64,000 bases of DNA from Bdellovibrionia bacterium (GCA_030427965.1 JAUICD010000002.1:62001-126000); one strand, 5' to 3'; shown: positions 34,658 through 44,303, counted from the stretch's first letter. Notes: generated by a model not told the origin, from the letters alone. Translations and numbers: made by a program.

Positions 34658-35215
34658 TTAAATAGTCATGATCTCTTTTTCTTTGTCGTCACCAATGGTG
34701 TCAATTTTTTTAATGTAGCCATTGGTGATTTCTTGAACATCATCTTGTGCGCTTTTGGATTCGTCTTCGCTAATTTCCTTACCCTTTTGAAGGGCTTTGA
34801 AAGCTTCATTTGCAGTTCTTCGACATTGTCGAACGCTGATGCGAGCATCTTCAGCCATCTTCTTTACTTGTTTAGCTAGGTCTTTACGTCTTTCTTCTGT
34901 GAGTTCTGGGAGTTTTAGGCGAATCACTTTTCCATCATTGATCGGAGTCATGCCGATATCACTTTTTACAATAGAGGTTTCGATATCTTTTAAGACAGAA
35001 ACTTCCCAAGGAGCAATTAAAAAAGATTTAGCATCGGGGCAACTCAAGGCTGCCACTTGGCTGAGTGGGGTGGGCGAGCCGTAATAATCCACCATAACAG
35101 GATCTAGCATTGAAGTGTTGGCTTTACCTGTGCGCACTTTTGCAAGCTGTTTTCTTAAGCTTTCAATAGCCTTAGACATGCCATCTTCGGCTTCTTTTTT
35201 AAGATCTTCAATCAT
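34658..35215 (-). CDS. frr: Ribosome recycling factor
   Basis: Splits post-termination ribosomes together with EF-G. The ATG at 35215 gives 185 residues, exactly the usual size; a longer frame to 35254 lies inside pyr[21 protein letters not shown] near residue 29, and [18 protein letters not shown] near 108, are signatures. A GGAGGAG ribosome site sits within the 3' end of pyrH, and the genes overlap by eight bases. Confidence 0.97.
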   Translation of the reverse strand: MIEDLKKEAEDGMSKAIESLRKQLAKVRTGKANTSMLDPVMVDYYGSPTPLSQVAALSCPDAKSFLIAPWEVSVLKDIETSIVKSDIGMTPINDGKVIRLKLPELTEERRKDLAKQVKKMAEDARISVRQCRRTANEAFKALQKGKEISEDESKSAQDDVQEITNGYIKKIDTIGDDKEKEIMTI

Positions 35216-35939
35216 CTCCTCCTCCTTGAACAATTGTGCCAACGGATTCGCCACATACGGCCTTCATAATGTTTCCGCGGGTGTTGAGGTTAAATGTTAA
35301 AATGGGTAATCGGTTATCCATACAAAGCGAAATGGCAGTCGAGTCCATAACTTTCAGTCCTTTTCTTAGGACATCAATGTAAGTGATTTCATCAAATTTA
35401 ACTGCATCTTTGTGCAAGACAGGATCTTTGTCGTAGATTCCATCAACCTTTGTTGCCTTGAGAATAATCTCGGCATTGATTTCCATTGCACGTAAAGCCG
35501 CGGCAGTGTCTGTTGTGAAATAGGGGTTCCCAATTCCAGCAGCAAATATAACCACTCGGTCTTTTTCGAGATGTCGAATGGCTTTTCGTCGAATGTATGG
35601 TTCAGCAATTTGTGCCATTTCAATTGCTGTCTGTACACGGGTTTGCATTCCCAACTTTTCAAATGCATCTTGAAGTGCAAGAGCGTTGATACAGGTGGCA
35701 AGCATTCCCATATAATCGGACCCAGCTCGGTCCATTCCATGAACGGAAGCGGCCACTCCTCGAAAAATATTTCCACCACCAATTACAATACCCACTTGTA
35801 CGCCTAAGGCGTGGACGTCATGGACATCCTGAGCAATTCTTTGAATAACAGCAGGTTGTATCCCATATCCCTCTTCGCCAGCGAGAGCTTCGCCACTGAG
35901 CTTTAGAAGAAGTCGTTTATAGGCAGATTTTGAAGCCAA
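35208..35939 (-). CDS. pyrH: Uridylate kinase
   Basis: Hexameric bacterial UMP kinase of the amino-acid-kinase fold, phosphorylating UMP to UDP with [20 protein letters not shown] at the N-terminus and [10 protein letters not shown] near residue 54 are the nucleotide and phosphate sites. [20 protein letters not shown] and [13 protein letters not shown] complete the pattern. The length of 243 is normal. It lies two bases downstream of tsf in the conserved rpsB-tsf-pyrH-frr order. Confidence 0.97.
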   Translation of the reverse strand: MASKSAYKRLLLKLSGEALAGEEGYGIQPAVIQRIAQDVHDVHALGVQVGIVIGGGNIFRGVAASVHGMDRAGSDYMGMLATCINALALQDAFEKLGMQTRVQTAIEMAQIAEPYIRRKAIRHLEKDRVVIFAAGIGNPYFTTDTAAALRAMEINAEIILKATKVDGIYDKDPVLHKDAVKFDEITYIDVLRKGLKVMDSTAISLCMDNRLPILTFNLNTRGNIMKAVCGESVGTIVQGGGDD

Positions 35940-35941
35940 GA

Positions 35942-36592
35942 TTACCCCTTTACTTGCGCAGCCACTTCATCAGCAAAGTTTTCTTGTTTCTTTTCTATAC
36001 CCTCGCCAAGTTCAAATCTTTCAAATCTTCGAATCACAATATTTTCACCAATTTTTGCAATGGTATTTGTTAAATACTGTTCAATTGTTTGATCCGGATC
36101 TTTTACGTAAGGTTGGGAAAGTAGAACTTTATTTGATTTCCACTTGTTGATCTGTCCCTCAATGATTTTTGGGATAAAATCTGCTTTCTTTCCCTCTTCC
36201 AAAGCCTTTGCAGTTAAAACCTTCTTTTCTTCTTCAATGAGGCTTTGGGGCAGTTCTTCTGAGGAAACGCATGCAGGTGCAGCTGCAGCAATGTGCATAG
36301 CGATGTCTTTTACAAAATTTTGAAAATCAGGAGTTCTTGCAACGAAATCTGTTTCAGAATTGATTTCAAGCAAAACACCAATGCGCCCCTCACCATGAAT
36401 ATAAGCAGACACAGCACCCTCAGCTGCAACACGACCTGCTTTTTTAGCAGCCGCGCTGAGACCCTTTTTTCTTAACCACTCAATGGCTTTGTCGACGTCA
36501 CCATCATTTTCAGTGAGTGCTTTTTTACAATCCATCATCCCGGCGCCAGTACGCTCGCGCAAATCTTTAACATTAGTAGCTGAAATAGACAT
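35942..36592 (-). CDS. tsf: Elongation factor Ts (short form)
   Basis: Nucleotide-exchange factor for EF-Tu. The N-terminal UBA-like domain reads [16 protein letters not shown] and the TDFV motif lies in [17 protein letters not shown]. The 216-residue length is the compact form (E. coli has 283) with a reduced coiled-coil part, as in Thermus and cyanobacteria. It follows rpsB by 14 bases with an AAGAGG ribosome site. Confidence 0.96.
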   Translation of the reverse strand: MSISATNVKDLRERTGAGMMDCKKALTENDGDVDKAIEWLRKKGLSAAAKKAGRVAAEGAVSAYIHGEGRIGVLLEINSETDFVARTPDFQNFVKDIAMHIAAAAPACVSSEELPQSLIEEEKKVLTAKALEEGKKADFIPKIIEGQINKWKSNKVLLSQPYVKDPDQTIEQYLTNTIAKIGENIVIRRFERFELGEGIEKKQENFADEVAAQVKG

Positions 36593-36606
36593 AACAAACC
36601 TCTTAA

Positions 36607-37542
36607 TTAATCTTTTTTGTTTTCATCAGTTGCTGTCACTTCGACAGAATTTTCACTTTCCTCATCGGCTTTTGGCTCTACGGCTTGTTGCTCAAGTTCG
36701 ATCTCGATTTCAACATCATCTGCTGTACCAGCTGCAACGAGTTTTCTTTTGGTCATCTTCACAACAGATGGTCCGCCCTCAGTGTCTTCTTTTGGTTTTG
36801 TTCGTTCTTCTTTTGCTGCTTGTTCTGCCTTGTCGGCTTCTGCTTGTTTTCGAATCTTGTACTCTTTAGCACCCTCAAGGTATGCATCGGCAACAAGGTC
36901 AGCAAAAAGTTTAATGGAGCGAATTGCATCATCGTTTCCAGGAATTGGGTAATCAATCATCTCTGGATCTGTGTTGGTATCTGCAATTCCAATAACTTTA
37001 ATTCCAAGTCTTTTTGCTTCAGCAACTGCGATGTGCTCTTTTTTGAGGTCAACGACAAAGATGACTCCCGGAAGGTCTTTCATGTCTCGAATACCTTCAA
37101 GATAATCAACAAGGCGTGTGTGTTCCTTTTCAACTCGAGCGAGTTCTTTTTTGCTAAAGTACTCAAAGTCGCCCTTGTCTTTCATAATCTCAAGTTTTCG
37201 TAGACGATCAATACTGGCTTTGATTGTTTGAAAATTTGTGAGTGTTCCACCCAACCATCTTTTTGTGATGAAGTACTGGTCACACTTTTTGGCGGCTTCT
37301 TGAATGGGTTCGATGGCTTGTTTTTTTGTTCCAACAAAGATCATTCGCTCACCTCTTGCTGAGGCTTTTTTTACAAAATCCAGTGCCATTTGTGCGGCAA
37401 CAACTGTCTTTTGTAGGTCGATGATATGGATTCCACCGCGTTCTCCAAAAACAAAGGGCTTCATTTTTGGATTCCATCTTTGAATTTGGTGTCCGAAATG
37501 AACACCGGCATCCAACATTTCTTTCATTGTCACTTGGGCCAT
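36607..37542 (-). CDS. rpsB: Small ribosomal subunit protein uS2 with an acidic C-terminal tail
   Basis: 30S protein needed to bind bS1. ATG 37542 has GGAGG six bases upstream and begins [19 protein letters not shown]; the longer frame to 37575 was rejected. Residues 1-230 are a standard uS2, including [13 protein letters not shown] and [19 protein letters not shown]. About 80 further residues follow, rich in Glu, Lys and Ala, ending in an acidic stretch. Such a tail is not part of the E. coli protein (241 residues). The gene leads a 12-gene minus-strand array and has a structured leader. Confidence 0.97.
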   Translation of the reverse strand: MAQVTMKEMLDAGVHFGHQIQRWNPKMKPFVFGERGGIHIIDLQKTVVAAQMALDFVKKASARGERMIFVGTKKQAIEPIQEAAKKCDQYFITKRWLGGTLTNFQTIKASIDRLRKLEIMKDKGDFEYFSKKELARVEKEHTRLVDYLEGIRDMKDLPGVIFVVDLKKEHIAVAEAKRLGIKVIGIADTNTDPEMIDYPIPGNDDAIRSIKLFADLVADAYLEGAKEYKIRKQAEADKAEQAAKEERTKPKEDTEGGPSVVKMTKRKLVAAGTADDVEIEIELEQQAVEPKADEESENSVEVTATDENKKD

Positions 37543-37561
37543 TTTTCCTCCTTCGGTTGGC

Positions 37562-37610
37562 CACCCCTTTGCCAAAACTCAACGTGTGAGCACCAAAGGT
37601 GCAAAGGGTG
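37562..37610 (-). promoter_or_regulatory. Folded leader upstream of rpsB (candidate S2 autoregulatory site)
   Basis: The 5' untranslated region can fold into a branched structure ending 20 bases before the rpsB start. In plus coordinates, CACCCCTTTGC (37562-37572) pairs with GCAAAGGGTG (37601-37610) with one bulge. It encloses CTCA/TGAG (37578-37581 with 37587-37590) and GCACC/GGTGC (37590-37594 with 37598-37602). The last stem competes for two bases with the outer one. rpsB leaders bound by S2 are known in bacteria; no match to a specific family was tested. Confidence 0.45.
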
Positions 37611-37757
37611 CGTAATAAGTTAAGCCGAAGACCTATCATGCAGGATGATTCAGGGCAATAAGTTAAACGAAAAGAATGGGAGAAGAAGTCTATGGTTATC
37701 AAAGACCAACACTGTTATAGGCCAGTTTCTAAGGTTTAGAGGGGTAGATGCTACGTG

Positions 37758-38918
37758 CTAGAAGTGTGTGCCTGAGAGAGTTTCGGGGTTTGGGCTACAA
37801 GAAATTTCAGCTTGTATGGCCGAATCACAAAGAAGTGAAGTAATTTCAGGTATTTGAAGAAGTCTTTTGACGGCAAGGATCTCACCTACAATACCCCCAG
37901 GGGCGATGCTATTTCCAGATACGACATGGAATCTATCAAACCCAGGTAGTGTAATGGAATTTGTGACCTTTGTTTCAATAAATCCATGGTCGTTTTGGCT
38001 AAAAAGAATTCTTTCAAAGTCTACTTTTTTGAGTGCTTGGGGGTAGGCGCGCTTTACTTGCTTTTTGATTTCCCTCAACAAATGCCCTGCTTGATCGCTG
38101 TCTTGACCAGATTCCTTATCTACAAAGCCTTGCCATTGAGACACTTGCTTTAGCTTTCCGTCTACTTCAACAGGTGGATGAAACACACCGATACAAGGCT
38201 CTGAAGAGTCTGTTCCTCCAACCAAAACATTCAATGTTTCATGATCACATATTTGCTCAGAGTGAATGAAATCAATTCCAATAGAAGACCAAAGGGGGGT
38301 TTTTGCGATTTTTTGAATGAGTCTTGGAGAGAGTTCAGATTCACAGAGGTAGTTTGATAGGTTTTCAATAGGTGCTGTGTAAATCACGCGATCGCAGTGA
38401 AGTTTTTTTCCTCTATTGTATTCAATGGAGATACCACCATCTTCTGTTTTGGTGATCGAGATATTTTGTGCATTCAATATTGTGAAATCTTCAAGTCCTT
38501 CAGTTAGTTCGGTTAACCATGTAATGGGGCCGTGGTTTAAAAAAATGCGGTCACTCAGTGTATACCGATCTATTTGATCTGAATACTTTGGCTGTTTTTT
38601 TCCAAACCCAACAAAGGGTTGGAAGTGTCCTTTGTCAAAGGTAATAGGTGGAAGTTCTCGAGTTTCAGTTTCTAAATTTAAGTCTAAAAAAGTGGAATTG
38701 AGGTAATCCAAAGCCTCTATGGTTAGATCATCTTTCCAAAAAAGTTTAAGAGAGCGTTCTATTGTGAGGGGGGCATCGGGTGCGCGGAGATGACCGCCAA
38801 GAAGTTCAGTTGAATCGATAATTTTGAAAGATTTGTGACTTTTTCTAAGTGTCTGCGCGACTAAGAGTGCACTGAGTCCGCTTCCCAAGATTACAAAATC
38901 ATATTCTTTCTTTGCCAT
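37758..38918 (-). CDS. FAD-dependent amine-oxidase/protoporphyrinogen-oxidase-like protein
   Basis: A 386-residue flavoprotein candidate. The dinucleotide fold starts DFVILGSGLSALLVAQTLRK, with GxG at 12-14 and alanine instead of the third glycine. An acidic residue follows (IIDSTELLGGH). The C-terminal FAD segment reads RFHVVSGNSIAPGGIVGEIL. The overall pattern resembles NAD(P)-binding amine oxidases and desaturase-like proteins, but substrate residues are not identifiable. It lies six bases after the CFI-box gene on the same strand. Confidence 0.75.
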   Translation of the reverse strand: MAKKEYDFVILGSGLSALLVAQTLRKSHKSFKIIDSTELLGGHLRAPDAPLTIERSLKLFWKDDLTIEALDYLNSTFLDLNLETETRELPPITFDKGHFQPFVGFGKKQPKYSDQIDRYTLSDRIFLNHGPITWLTELTEGLEDFTILNAQNISITKTEDGGISIEYNRGKKLHCDRVIYTAPIENLSNYLCESELSPRLIQKIAKTPLWSSIGIDFIHSEQICDHETLNVLVGGTDSSEPCIGVFHPPVEVDGKLKQVSQWQGFVDKESGQDSDQAGHLLREIKKQVKRAYPQALKKVDFERILFSQNDHGFIETKVTNSITLPGFDRFHVVSGNSIAPGGIVGEILAVKRLLQIPEITSLLCDSAIQAEISCSPNPETLSGTHF

Positions 38919-38924
38919 AGTGAT

Positions 38925-39767
38925 CTATCCTAACTTTTGTGAAATTAACAAAGCAATACGGTCCAGTACAAATCGGCTCAATTTTTTTAAAAACAAAGAC
39001 TTGTCGACAAACTTAGCAAGGTGAGGACTGGTTGAATAGTAGAATTTGATGAAGTTTCGACCTAAAGTTGATTGGATTAAGATCTCGTCTCGAAAACGAT
39101 AAAAGGTTAAAACCTGAGCTGAGTTTGAATCGCCATAAGTGGCTGTTGCGATATAGCAGCTCCCGCTTTTGATTTTTATTTGACGAATCAAAGGTTTCAT
39201 AATTTTAGGGTTTCGACAGTTTCTAGAGAAAGCCTGTATCTTTTTTGCAAGATCTGATTGCCCTTTTGAGTGTGGAAAAAATAAGACAAGTTTATCAGCT
39301 GCGGCCTTCATCCGTTGGTCATTTCTGGAGCCCGTATCAAAGATTCGGATCAAGTCCCAATAGACTGAAGTGAGGGCAGACATCTCTTTTCTTTTAATAC
39401 CTTTGAAGTCATCAGGGGTAAGTTCCCCAGGTTTTTTACTAAAGACAATTTCAACAGCCCGAATGTATTTTTCGTAAAGAACAGCAGCTTCTGTAAAGTT
39501 TCGCTCCTGCATTTTCTTTTTGCCTTTTTTTAGAAGCTTCAAGCGGTTTTTCCAAACAATTTTTAAATTCTGGTGTCTTGCGCTTTGCTGCGCTCGTAGC
39601 TTTGCACCGCGTGAAGTGATAGAGCTCATTTCACTATAGCAGTTTGGACAAACCTCTTGTGGGAGTTCTCCTTCAAACTGACTTGCCTGTAGAGCAAGTC
39701 GCATTCCAGGGTCAATTCGGAGTAAATCCTGAACTTGGCTGCTACATTTTGGACAACTGACGCTCAT
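38925..39767 (-). CDS. Zinc-ribbon and CFI-box-CTERM protein
   Basis: A 280-residue protein. Residues 5-45 hold two CxxC pairs (CPKCS and CPNCY) that should bind zinc. The middle is helical and TPR-like (FTEAAVLYEKYIRAVEIVF). The C-terminal region has the CFI-box-CTERM pattern: SCYIATATYGDSNSAQVLTF, RFRDEIL, then FIKFYYSTSPHLAKF, a motif found at C-termini of many deltaproteobacterial and Bdellovibrio proteins. Function is unknown. It lies 63 bases downstream of priA on the same strand. Confidence 0.75.
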   Translation of the reverse strand: MSVSCPKCSSQVQDLLRIDPGMRLALQASQFEGELPQEVCPNCYSEMSSITSRGAKLRAQQSARHQNLKIVWKNRLKLLKKGKKKMQERNFTEAAVLYEKYIRAVEIVFSKKPGELTPDDFKGIKRKEMSALTSVYWDLIRIFDTGSRNDQRMKAAADKLVLFFPHSKGQSDLAKKIQAFSRNCRNPKIMKPLIRQIKIKSGSCYIATATYGDSNSAQVLTFYRFRDEILIQSTLGRNFIKFYYSTSPHLAKFVDKSLFLKKLSRFVLDRIALLISQKLG

Positions 39768-39830
39768 GCTGGATATTGTAACGAGGGCACGCCCTCATTT
39801 CAATTGAGTTATGGGGGAGACAGGTCATTT

Positions 39831-41828
39831 TCAAAGCATGTGAATGGGATCTATATCAAAACTCAGTTTTGTCCCAGAGGGGAGGTTCTCCTGATGTTTC
39901 TGGATTTCTTTGCAAATCTGAGAAAGAAGCATGCCCTTGGGGCCGCGCAAGAGGATTTGATATCGGTATTTTCCTCTTAAACGAAATAGAGGCGCTTTAA
40001 CGGGGCCTAAGATCATAACGTCGTTGTTTTTGTTTAAAATCTCTCTCAACCAGTGGGCGATTGAGTGAATCGCGCTTTCCGCACGGTCTTTGTGTAAACT
40101 CTGAACCTTAACCATAGCAACCTGACCAAAGGGTGGGTATAGGAGCTCTCTTCTTGATTCAAGCTCTTGTTCAGCGAAGTTCTCAAACTTGTGGGCAAGG
40201 GCCATCGTAAGAGCGGGGTGTTCTTTGTTGTAAGTTTGAATAACGACTTCTCCTGCATCTAGGTGTCGCCCGGCTCTACCTGCAACTTGTACGATCAACT
40301 GAAAGGTTCTTTCAGACGCGCGAAAGTCAGGTAAGTTCATTGTTAAATCAGCAAGCACTATACCGACAAGAGTGAGGTGGGGAAAGTCCAAGCCTTTGGC
40401 AATCATTTGAGTACCAACAAGTATGTCAATTTCACGATTCATCATCTGATCGATCAACTCTTCCATTTCTTCTCGTGAAGAAATTCGGTCTCGATCGGCG
40501 CGTGCAATTCTTAGATTTGGAAACAGTTTCTTTAGTTCAATTTCAACCTTTTCGGTACCCAGCCCAATTGTACGAATGGATTCAGAACTGCAGACTTTAC
40601 AAGTCTCGTTCATGTTTTCGTGAAAATCACAATAGTGACAGATGAGATGATTTTGGGAATGAACAGTTAAGTTTACAGAGCAATTGGGACAAACCACTGA
40701 GGCGCCGCAATCTGTGCAAAGAAGGCTGTGGGCCTCACCTCGGCGATTCAAAAAAATTGCAACCTGTTTTTTTCGATCGGTGTGTTCTTTTATTTTTGTA
40801 TGGAGGTTTTTACTTAACCAATAGGGACGTTCTTCTTTTGTATCTTTGGACTTTTCGGCCTCCGACATATCAATGATTTCAACACTGGGAAGTTCAGCAG
40901 TGCCGATTCTATTCTTCAATTGATGGAGTTCATATTTCCCTGATATGGCATTTTGCCAAGTTTCTAGGCTTGGTGTGGCTGAACCCAGAACAACAGTTGC
41001 ACCGGAAAGCTGTCCCAAAACAATTGCGGCATCTCTTGCGTTGTATCGGAGGGTTTCATCTTGTTTGAAGCTTGGTTCGTGTTCTTCATCCACAATGATT
41101 AAAGAGAGGTCATCTATGGGACAAAAGAGAGCAGATCTTACGCCAATGAGAATTTTTTTTTCTTTATCAACAATAGACCACCACTGATTTGTGCGCTCTC
41201 GATCTGTTAACTGGCTATGAAGAAGAGCCACCTCGTTTCCAAACTTTTTTGTAAAGCGTGAAATAAGTTGGGGTGTGAGTGAGATTTCGGGAACGAGCAA
41301 AAGCCCTCGCTTGCCTTCTTCTAAAACTTTCTCGAGCAATTCAAAATAAACTTCCGTTTTACCAGAGCCTGTAATACCTCGGATCAAGTGGGGTTTTTTA
41401 TTCCCAGTATGCCGAATATTCTCAAAGACTTGTTTTTGTTCAGAAGTGAGTTTTATCTGCTCTTGAGATTTTTCACTTATCGGTATGGGGGTTTTTCTTG
41501 TTCTCCCCCCTTTTTTTAGTGGAGGAAAGCAACTTTTAAAAACTTGTCCTGCAGGGTAGAGATAGTAACTGGAAAGCCATCGAACCCATTGGACATAGGC
41601 CGTTGGTAGCGGAGGGTACTCCATGCGGATCTCAGAGATGGATTTGATTTTGTATTCAGATGTGAGCTCTGTGCTTTTTTCTAGAGCTACACCACTAACA
41701 GTTCTTTTTCCAAGTGGTATTTTGACGGGTGATCCAACTTGAATAGGCCCAAATTCCCCAGAATAACTATATGTGAGCCCATCGTGTATGGGGGCTTCAA
41801 CGGCAATTTTCCAAAGCTCTTCATTCAC
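39831..41828 (-). CDS. priA: Primosomal protein N' (replication restart helicase)
   Basis: SF2 3'-5' DNA helicase that reloads the replisome at stalled forks. Walker A GITGSGKT is at 151-158 and DEEH near 247. The zinc-binding cysteines (CTDCG, CPNC, CHYC, CKVC, about 380-420) are intact. GTQMIAKGLDFPHLTLVGIV and QVAGRAGR are motifs V and VI. The 665-residue length is slightly below the E. coli 732, mostly in the N-terminal 3'-binding domain. Its start overlaps the stop of the secreted-protein gene upstream (ATGA). Confidence 0.96.
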   Translation of the reverse strand: MNEELWKIAVEAPIHDGLTYSYSGEFGPIQVGSPVKIPLGKRTVSGVALEKSTELTSEYKIKSISEIRMEYPPLPTAYVQWVRWLSSYYLYPAGQVFKSCFPPLKKGGRTRKTPIPISEKSQEQIKLTSEQKQVFENIRHTGNKKPHLIRGITGSGKTEVYFELLEKVLEEGKRGLLLVPEISLTPQLISRFTKKFGNEVALLHSQLTDRERTNQWWSIVDKEKKILIGVRSALFCPIDDLSLIIVDEEHEPSFKQDETLRYNARDAAIVLGQLSGATVVLGSATPSLETWQNAISGKYELHQLKNRIGTAELPSVEIIDMSEAEKSKDTKEERPYWLSKNLHTKIKEHTDRKKQVAIFLNRRGEAHSLLCTDCGASVVCPNCSVNLTVHSQNHLICHYCDFHENMNETCKVCSSESIRTIGLGTEKVEIELKKLFPNLRIARADRDRISSREEMEELIDQMMNREIDILVGTQMIAKGLDFPHLTLVGIVLADLTMNLPDFRASERTFQLIVQVAGRAGRHLDAGEVVIQTYNKEHPALTMALAHKFENFAEQELESRRELLYPPFGQVAMVKVQSLHKDRAESAIHSIAHWLREILNKNNDVMILGPVKAPLFRLRGKYRYQILLRGPKGMLLSQICKEIQKHQENLPSGTKLSFDIDPIHML

Positions 41829-42646
41829 CGAAATTTACCGTAGAATTCAGCCACAAAATCACTCAAGTAGGATTCTTGTGACTTACTGGGTTTTGCTGTT
41901 TTTTGAAAACTTTCAAAAGAAACACGTGATTTTCCAGATTTCCAATTTACACTTACAACTCGGATGGGAACTGTTTGTGCTCCCCAGCTCACAAGACGAG
42001 TTTTTGGAAAAAGCATTCCTTTGGAGTAATCACCGTATTCATCGGCGGTGACTTCACTTAATGTTGGGAAACGAATTTTTCGAATGACAAATTTGTCTTG
42101 TTCAATCCAAATTCCAGGGTTGAGTTGTGTCTGCCCCACAGGGGTAGGCACTCCGAGTGCGTAGGTGATAATACCGCGACTTCTTGAGAGTCGGATGGGC
42201 TTCTCTGTTGCGGCAGAGTCTTTGACCTTTGTTGGGTCCCATCTTAGGGCTTCACGAGTTGCAAGTTGTGTTTTGAGAATATCTTTTCTCAATCGTGACT
42301 TTGATCTTTCTAGAAACCAGGTTTCCAAAAACTCATCGGAAACTTTAGCCTTCATTGTTTTGCCATTGGGGTTTTTAAAGTAATAATTGTCTCCAATGTA
42401 AAGGCGTTCGAGATAAAAATCATCTGACCTTGCGATCAATCGGAGTCTGTCTCCAGAATCTATAGACCAAGTTTCATGCACAAGTGATTGGCGATCCCCT
42501 TTTTGTAGTGTGACTTCAAGTTTTATTTCATAATGACCGTTGCCATGTTTTTTTGCGACTTGTTCAATAATAAAGTCGGCATGGGGGATATATGCAAAGA
42601 GAGTGTTTGGTAGAAAAATAAATGTCAGTAGTAGAAATTTCTTCAT
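41825..42646 (-). CDS. Hypothetical secreted protein, LolA/LolB-like fold possible
   Basis: A 273-residue protein with a clear signal peptide (MKKFLLLTFIFLPNTLFAY). The mature part is rich in alternating strands (GHYEIKLEVTLQKGDRQSLV, DRLRLIARSDDFYLERLYIG) and looks like an outer-membrane lipoprotein-sorting type half-barrel, but no conserved motif fixes the family. It lies between galU and priA with four-base overlaps at both ends, so it is translationally coupled to both. A periplasmic role is inferred. Confidence 0.7.
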   Translation of the reverse strand: MKKFLLLTFIFLPNTLFAYIPHADFIIEQVAKKHGNGHYEIKLEVTLQKGDRQSLVHETWSIDSGDRLRLIARSDDFYLERLYIGDNYYFKNPNGKTMKAKVSDEFLETWFLERSKSRLRKDILKTQLATREALRWDPTKVKDSAATEKPIRLSRSRGIITYALGVPTPVGQTQLNPGIWIEQDKFVIRKIRFPTLSEVTADEYGDYSKGMLFPKTRLVSWGAQTVPIRVVSVNWKSGKSRVSFESFQKTAKPSKSQESYLSDFVAEFYGKFR

Positions 42647-43524
42647 CGATTCAATTCCGCCTTGGTTATGGTTTTTAAATATTCACGAAACTCTTTTCCG
42701 ATTTCGGGGTGTTGAAGTGCAAGTTCAACATTTGCTTGAATAAAGCCAAGTTTGTTTCCTGTGTCGTATCTTTTGGCTTGAAATGTAGCAGCATTGAGTC
42801 CCTCGTTTTGAGCGAGTTGAATCATGGCATCTGTCAATTGTATTTCTCCCCCAGCTCCGGGAGTGGTTCTTTCTAAGTATTTGAAAATTTCGGGAGAAAA
42901 AATATAACGCCCAGGTAGAGCCCAGGAGCTTGGGGCTTCGTCAATGTTTGGCTTTTCAACAAGAGATTGAACTTTGAATTTTCCAGGACAAATTTCTTGA
43001 ACGTCAGCGATTCCGTATTTGTTCACTTCAGGTTTTGGAACATCCATTATCGCAACAACGGATTCCCCTGTTTCTAAAAAGTGTGGCACAAGTTCTTCGG
43101 TGACGTTTGGGTCACCAACCATAAGTTCATCTGGAAGTAAAACGGCGAAAGGTTCATTTTGAATGATAGATTGCCCGCAAAGAACAGCGTGCCCCAAGCC
43201 TAGGGGTTCCATTTGTCGGATACTTATAACTTTTGCAAGAGACCGGATACTCTTTAATGTTTTTATGAGGTCTGTTTTCTCTCTTTGCTCAAGTGTCTTT
43301 TCAAGTTCAAAGGAAAGGTCAAAGAAGTCTTCAATGCAATTTTTCCCTCTTCCTTGAACAAGGACAATCTCTTCTATTCCAGCTTGTGCGGCTTCTTCAA
43401 CAGCATAAAGGATTCCAGGTTTATCCACTATTGGCAGCATCTCTTTAGGAATGGACTTGGTTGCTGGCAAAAACCGAGTTCCAAGGCCAGCTACGGGGAT
43501 CAGTGCTTTTCTAACTCTACTCAT
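42643..43524 (-). CDS. galU: UTP-glucose-1-phosphate uridylyltransferase
   Basis: Makes UDP-glucose for LPS and polysaccharides. ATG 43524 gives 293 residues beginning MSRVRKALIPVAGLGTRFLP, which contains the nucleotide-binding GxGTRFLPATKSIPKEMLP signature. LVEKPNIDEAPSSWALPGRY and TPGAGGEIQLTDAM are further hallmarks of bacterial GalU. A longer frame to 43599 runs into the big inverted repeat and was rejected. The 36-bp inverted repeat begins 45 bases upstream of the start codon. Confidence 0.95.
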   Translation of the reverse strand: MSRVRKALIPVAGLGTRFLPATKSIPKEMLPIVDKPGILYAVEEAAQAGIEEIVLVQGRGKNCIEDFFDLSFELEKTLEQREKTDLIKTLKSIRSLAKVISIRQMEPLGLGHAVLCGQSIIQNEPFAVLLPDELMVGDPNVTEELVPHFLETGESVVAIMDVPKPEVNKYGIADVQEICPGKFKVQSLVEKPNIDEAPSSWALPGRYIFSPEIFKYLERTTPGAGGEIQLTDAMIQLAQNEGLNAATFQAKRYDTGNKLGFIQANVELALQHPEIGKEFREYLKTITKAELNR

Positions 43525-43569
43525 TCTTAAATCGTTACCACATGTTGGGAGCTTAAGGGAGTTGATCAA

Positions 43570-43652
43570 AAGGTACGGCCTGCCTTTGAAGTGCGTCATA
43601 TCCGAGAACTCAATTATCGGATATGACGCACTTCAAAGGCAGGCCGTACCTT
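43570..43652. repeat. Perfect 36-bp inverted repeat with an 11-base loop
   Basis: The left arm (43570-43605, starting AAGGTACGGCCTGCC) and right arm (43617-43652, ending GGCAGGCCGTACCTT) are exact reverse complements over 36 bases. The loop is GAACTCAATTA. No T-run follows on either side, so it is not an ordinary intrinsic terminator. It lies between the divergent galU and the gene at 43806. If transcribed it would form a hairpin long enough for RNase III. No second copy was noticed in the window. Confidence 0.95.
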
Positions 43653-43741
43653 CTGGCGGGCACCGTAAATTGTCGAATTGATTGATTTATTGTCAGGAAA
43701 AAAAGTTATTCTTCGGAGACAAAGCTCTAAGACACTGAAAT

Positions 43742-43759
43742 TACATCGTTTTCGATGTA
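43742..43759. promoter_or_regulatory. Small hairpin in the 43806 upstream region
   Basis: TACATCG (43742-43748) and CGATGTA (43753-43759) form a perfect seven-bp stem around TTTT, 46 bases upstream of the gene at 43806. There is no T-run after it. It could be an operator dyad or a 5'-leader hairpin. Confidence 0.3.
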
Positions 43760-43805
43760 TTCAGAAATGAAGCAAACGGCAAGGGAATTGTAAGTACTAA
43801 AAGGT

Positions 43806-44303
43806 ATGAGAACTCAAATATTTGTCCTTTTGTTATTTGCTCTTTTTTTACCACACTTTGCAGAGGCCAAGGTTCTAAGTTTTAGGGCTTGGAAAGCAAG
43901 ACGTGTGAGTGAGGCTCGTAGTATTGAAAAGCAGAAACTGCGTGAGTACAAAAAGTTGAAAGCAGCAAAAACCTCAGATGTGGATAAGCTTGAAATGCTC
44001 AAGGCGCGCTCTGAGCAGGCAAAAATCAATATTGAAATCGCCAAGGAGCTGACATCAACGGACTACTTTGTTTTGTATTTTGGGCGACAATTTAAAGGTG
44101 AAAAATCAGCATATGTAAAAGCAATACGTAGCCTAAATCATGCTGAAATAGCAGATCTTGTCCTAAGTCTTCAAAGTAAGTTTGATCAGCAATTGGAGGT
44201 GGGTGGCGGGACCGCTATGAAGCTTAGCCCCCCAACCTATGAAATTGCACCTTTAAGATCTAAAGCGACGACCCATCATTCAGAGGATCTTCAACCCGAA
44301 TAA
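43806..44303 (+). CDS. Hypothetical secreted coiled-coil protein
   Basis: A 165-residue protein with a signal peptide (MRTQIFVLLLFALFLPHFAEA). Residues about 25-85 are a charged, heptad-rich helix (SEARSIEKQKLREYKKLKAA), then a helical LNHAEIADLVLSLQSKF segment and a polar tail. No family is recognised. Its 3' end overlaps the convergent gene at 44260-44742 by 44 bases. Confidence 0.6.
   Translation: MRTQIFVLLLFALFLPHFAEAKVLSFRAWKARRVSEARSIEKQKLREYKKLKAAKTSDVDKLEMLKARSEQAKINIEIAKELTSTDYFVLYFGRQFKGEKSAYVKAIRSLNHAEIADLVLSLQSKFDQQLEVGGGTAMKLSPPTYEIAPLRSKATTHHSEDLQPE

Noticed and set aside
36483..37203. Several plus-strand ORFs opposite rpsB and tsf
   Set aside because: They are Leu/Ser/Phe-rich shadows of well-identified ribosomal genes and have no start signals.
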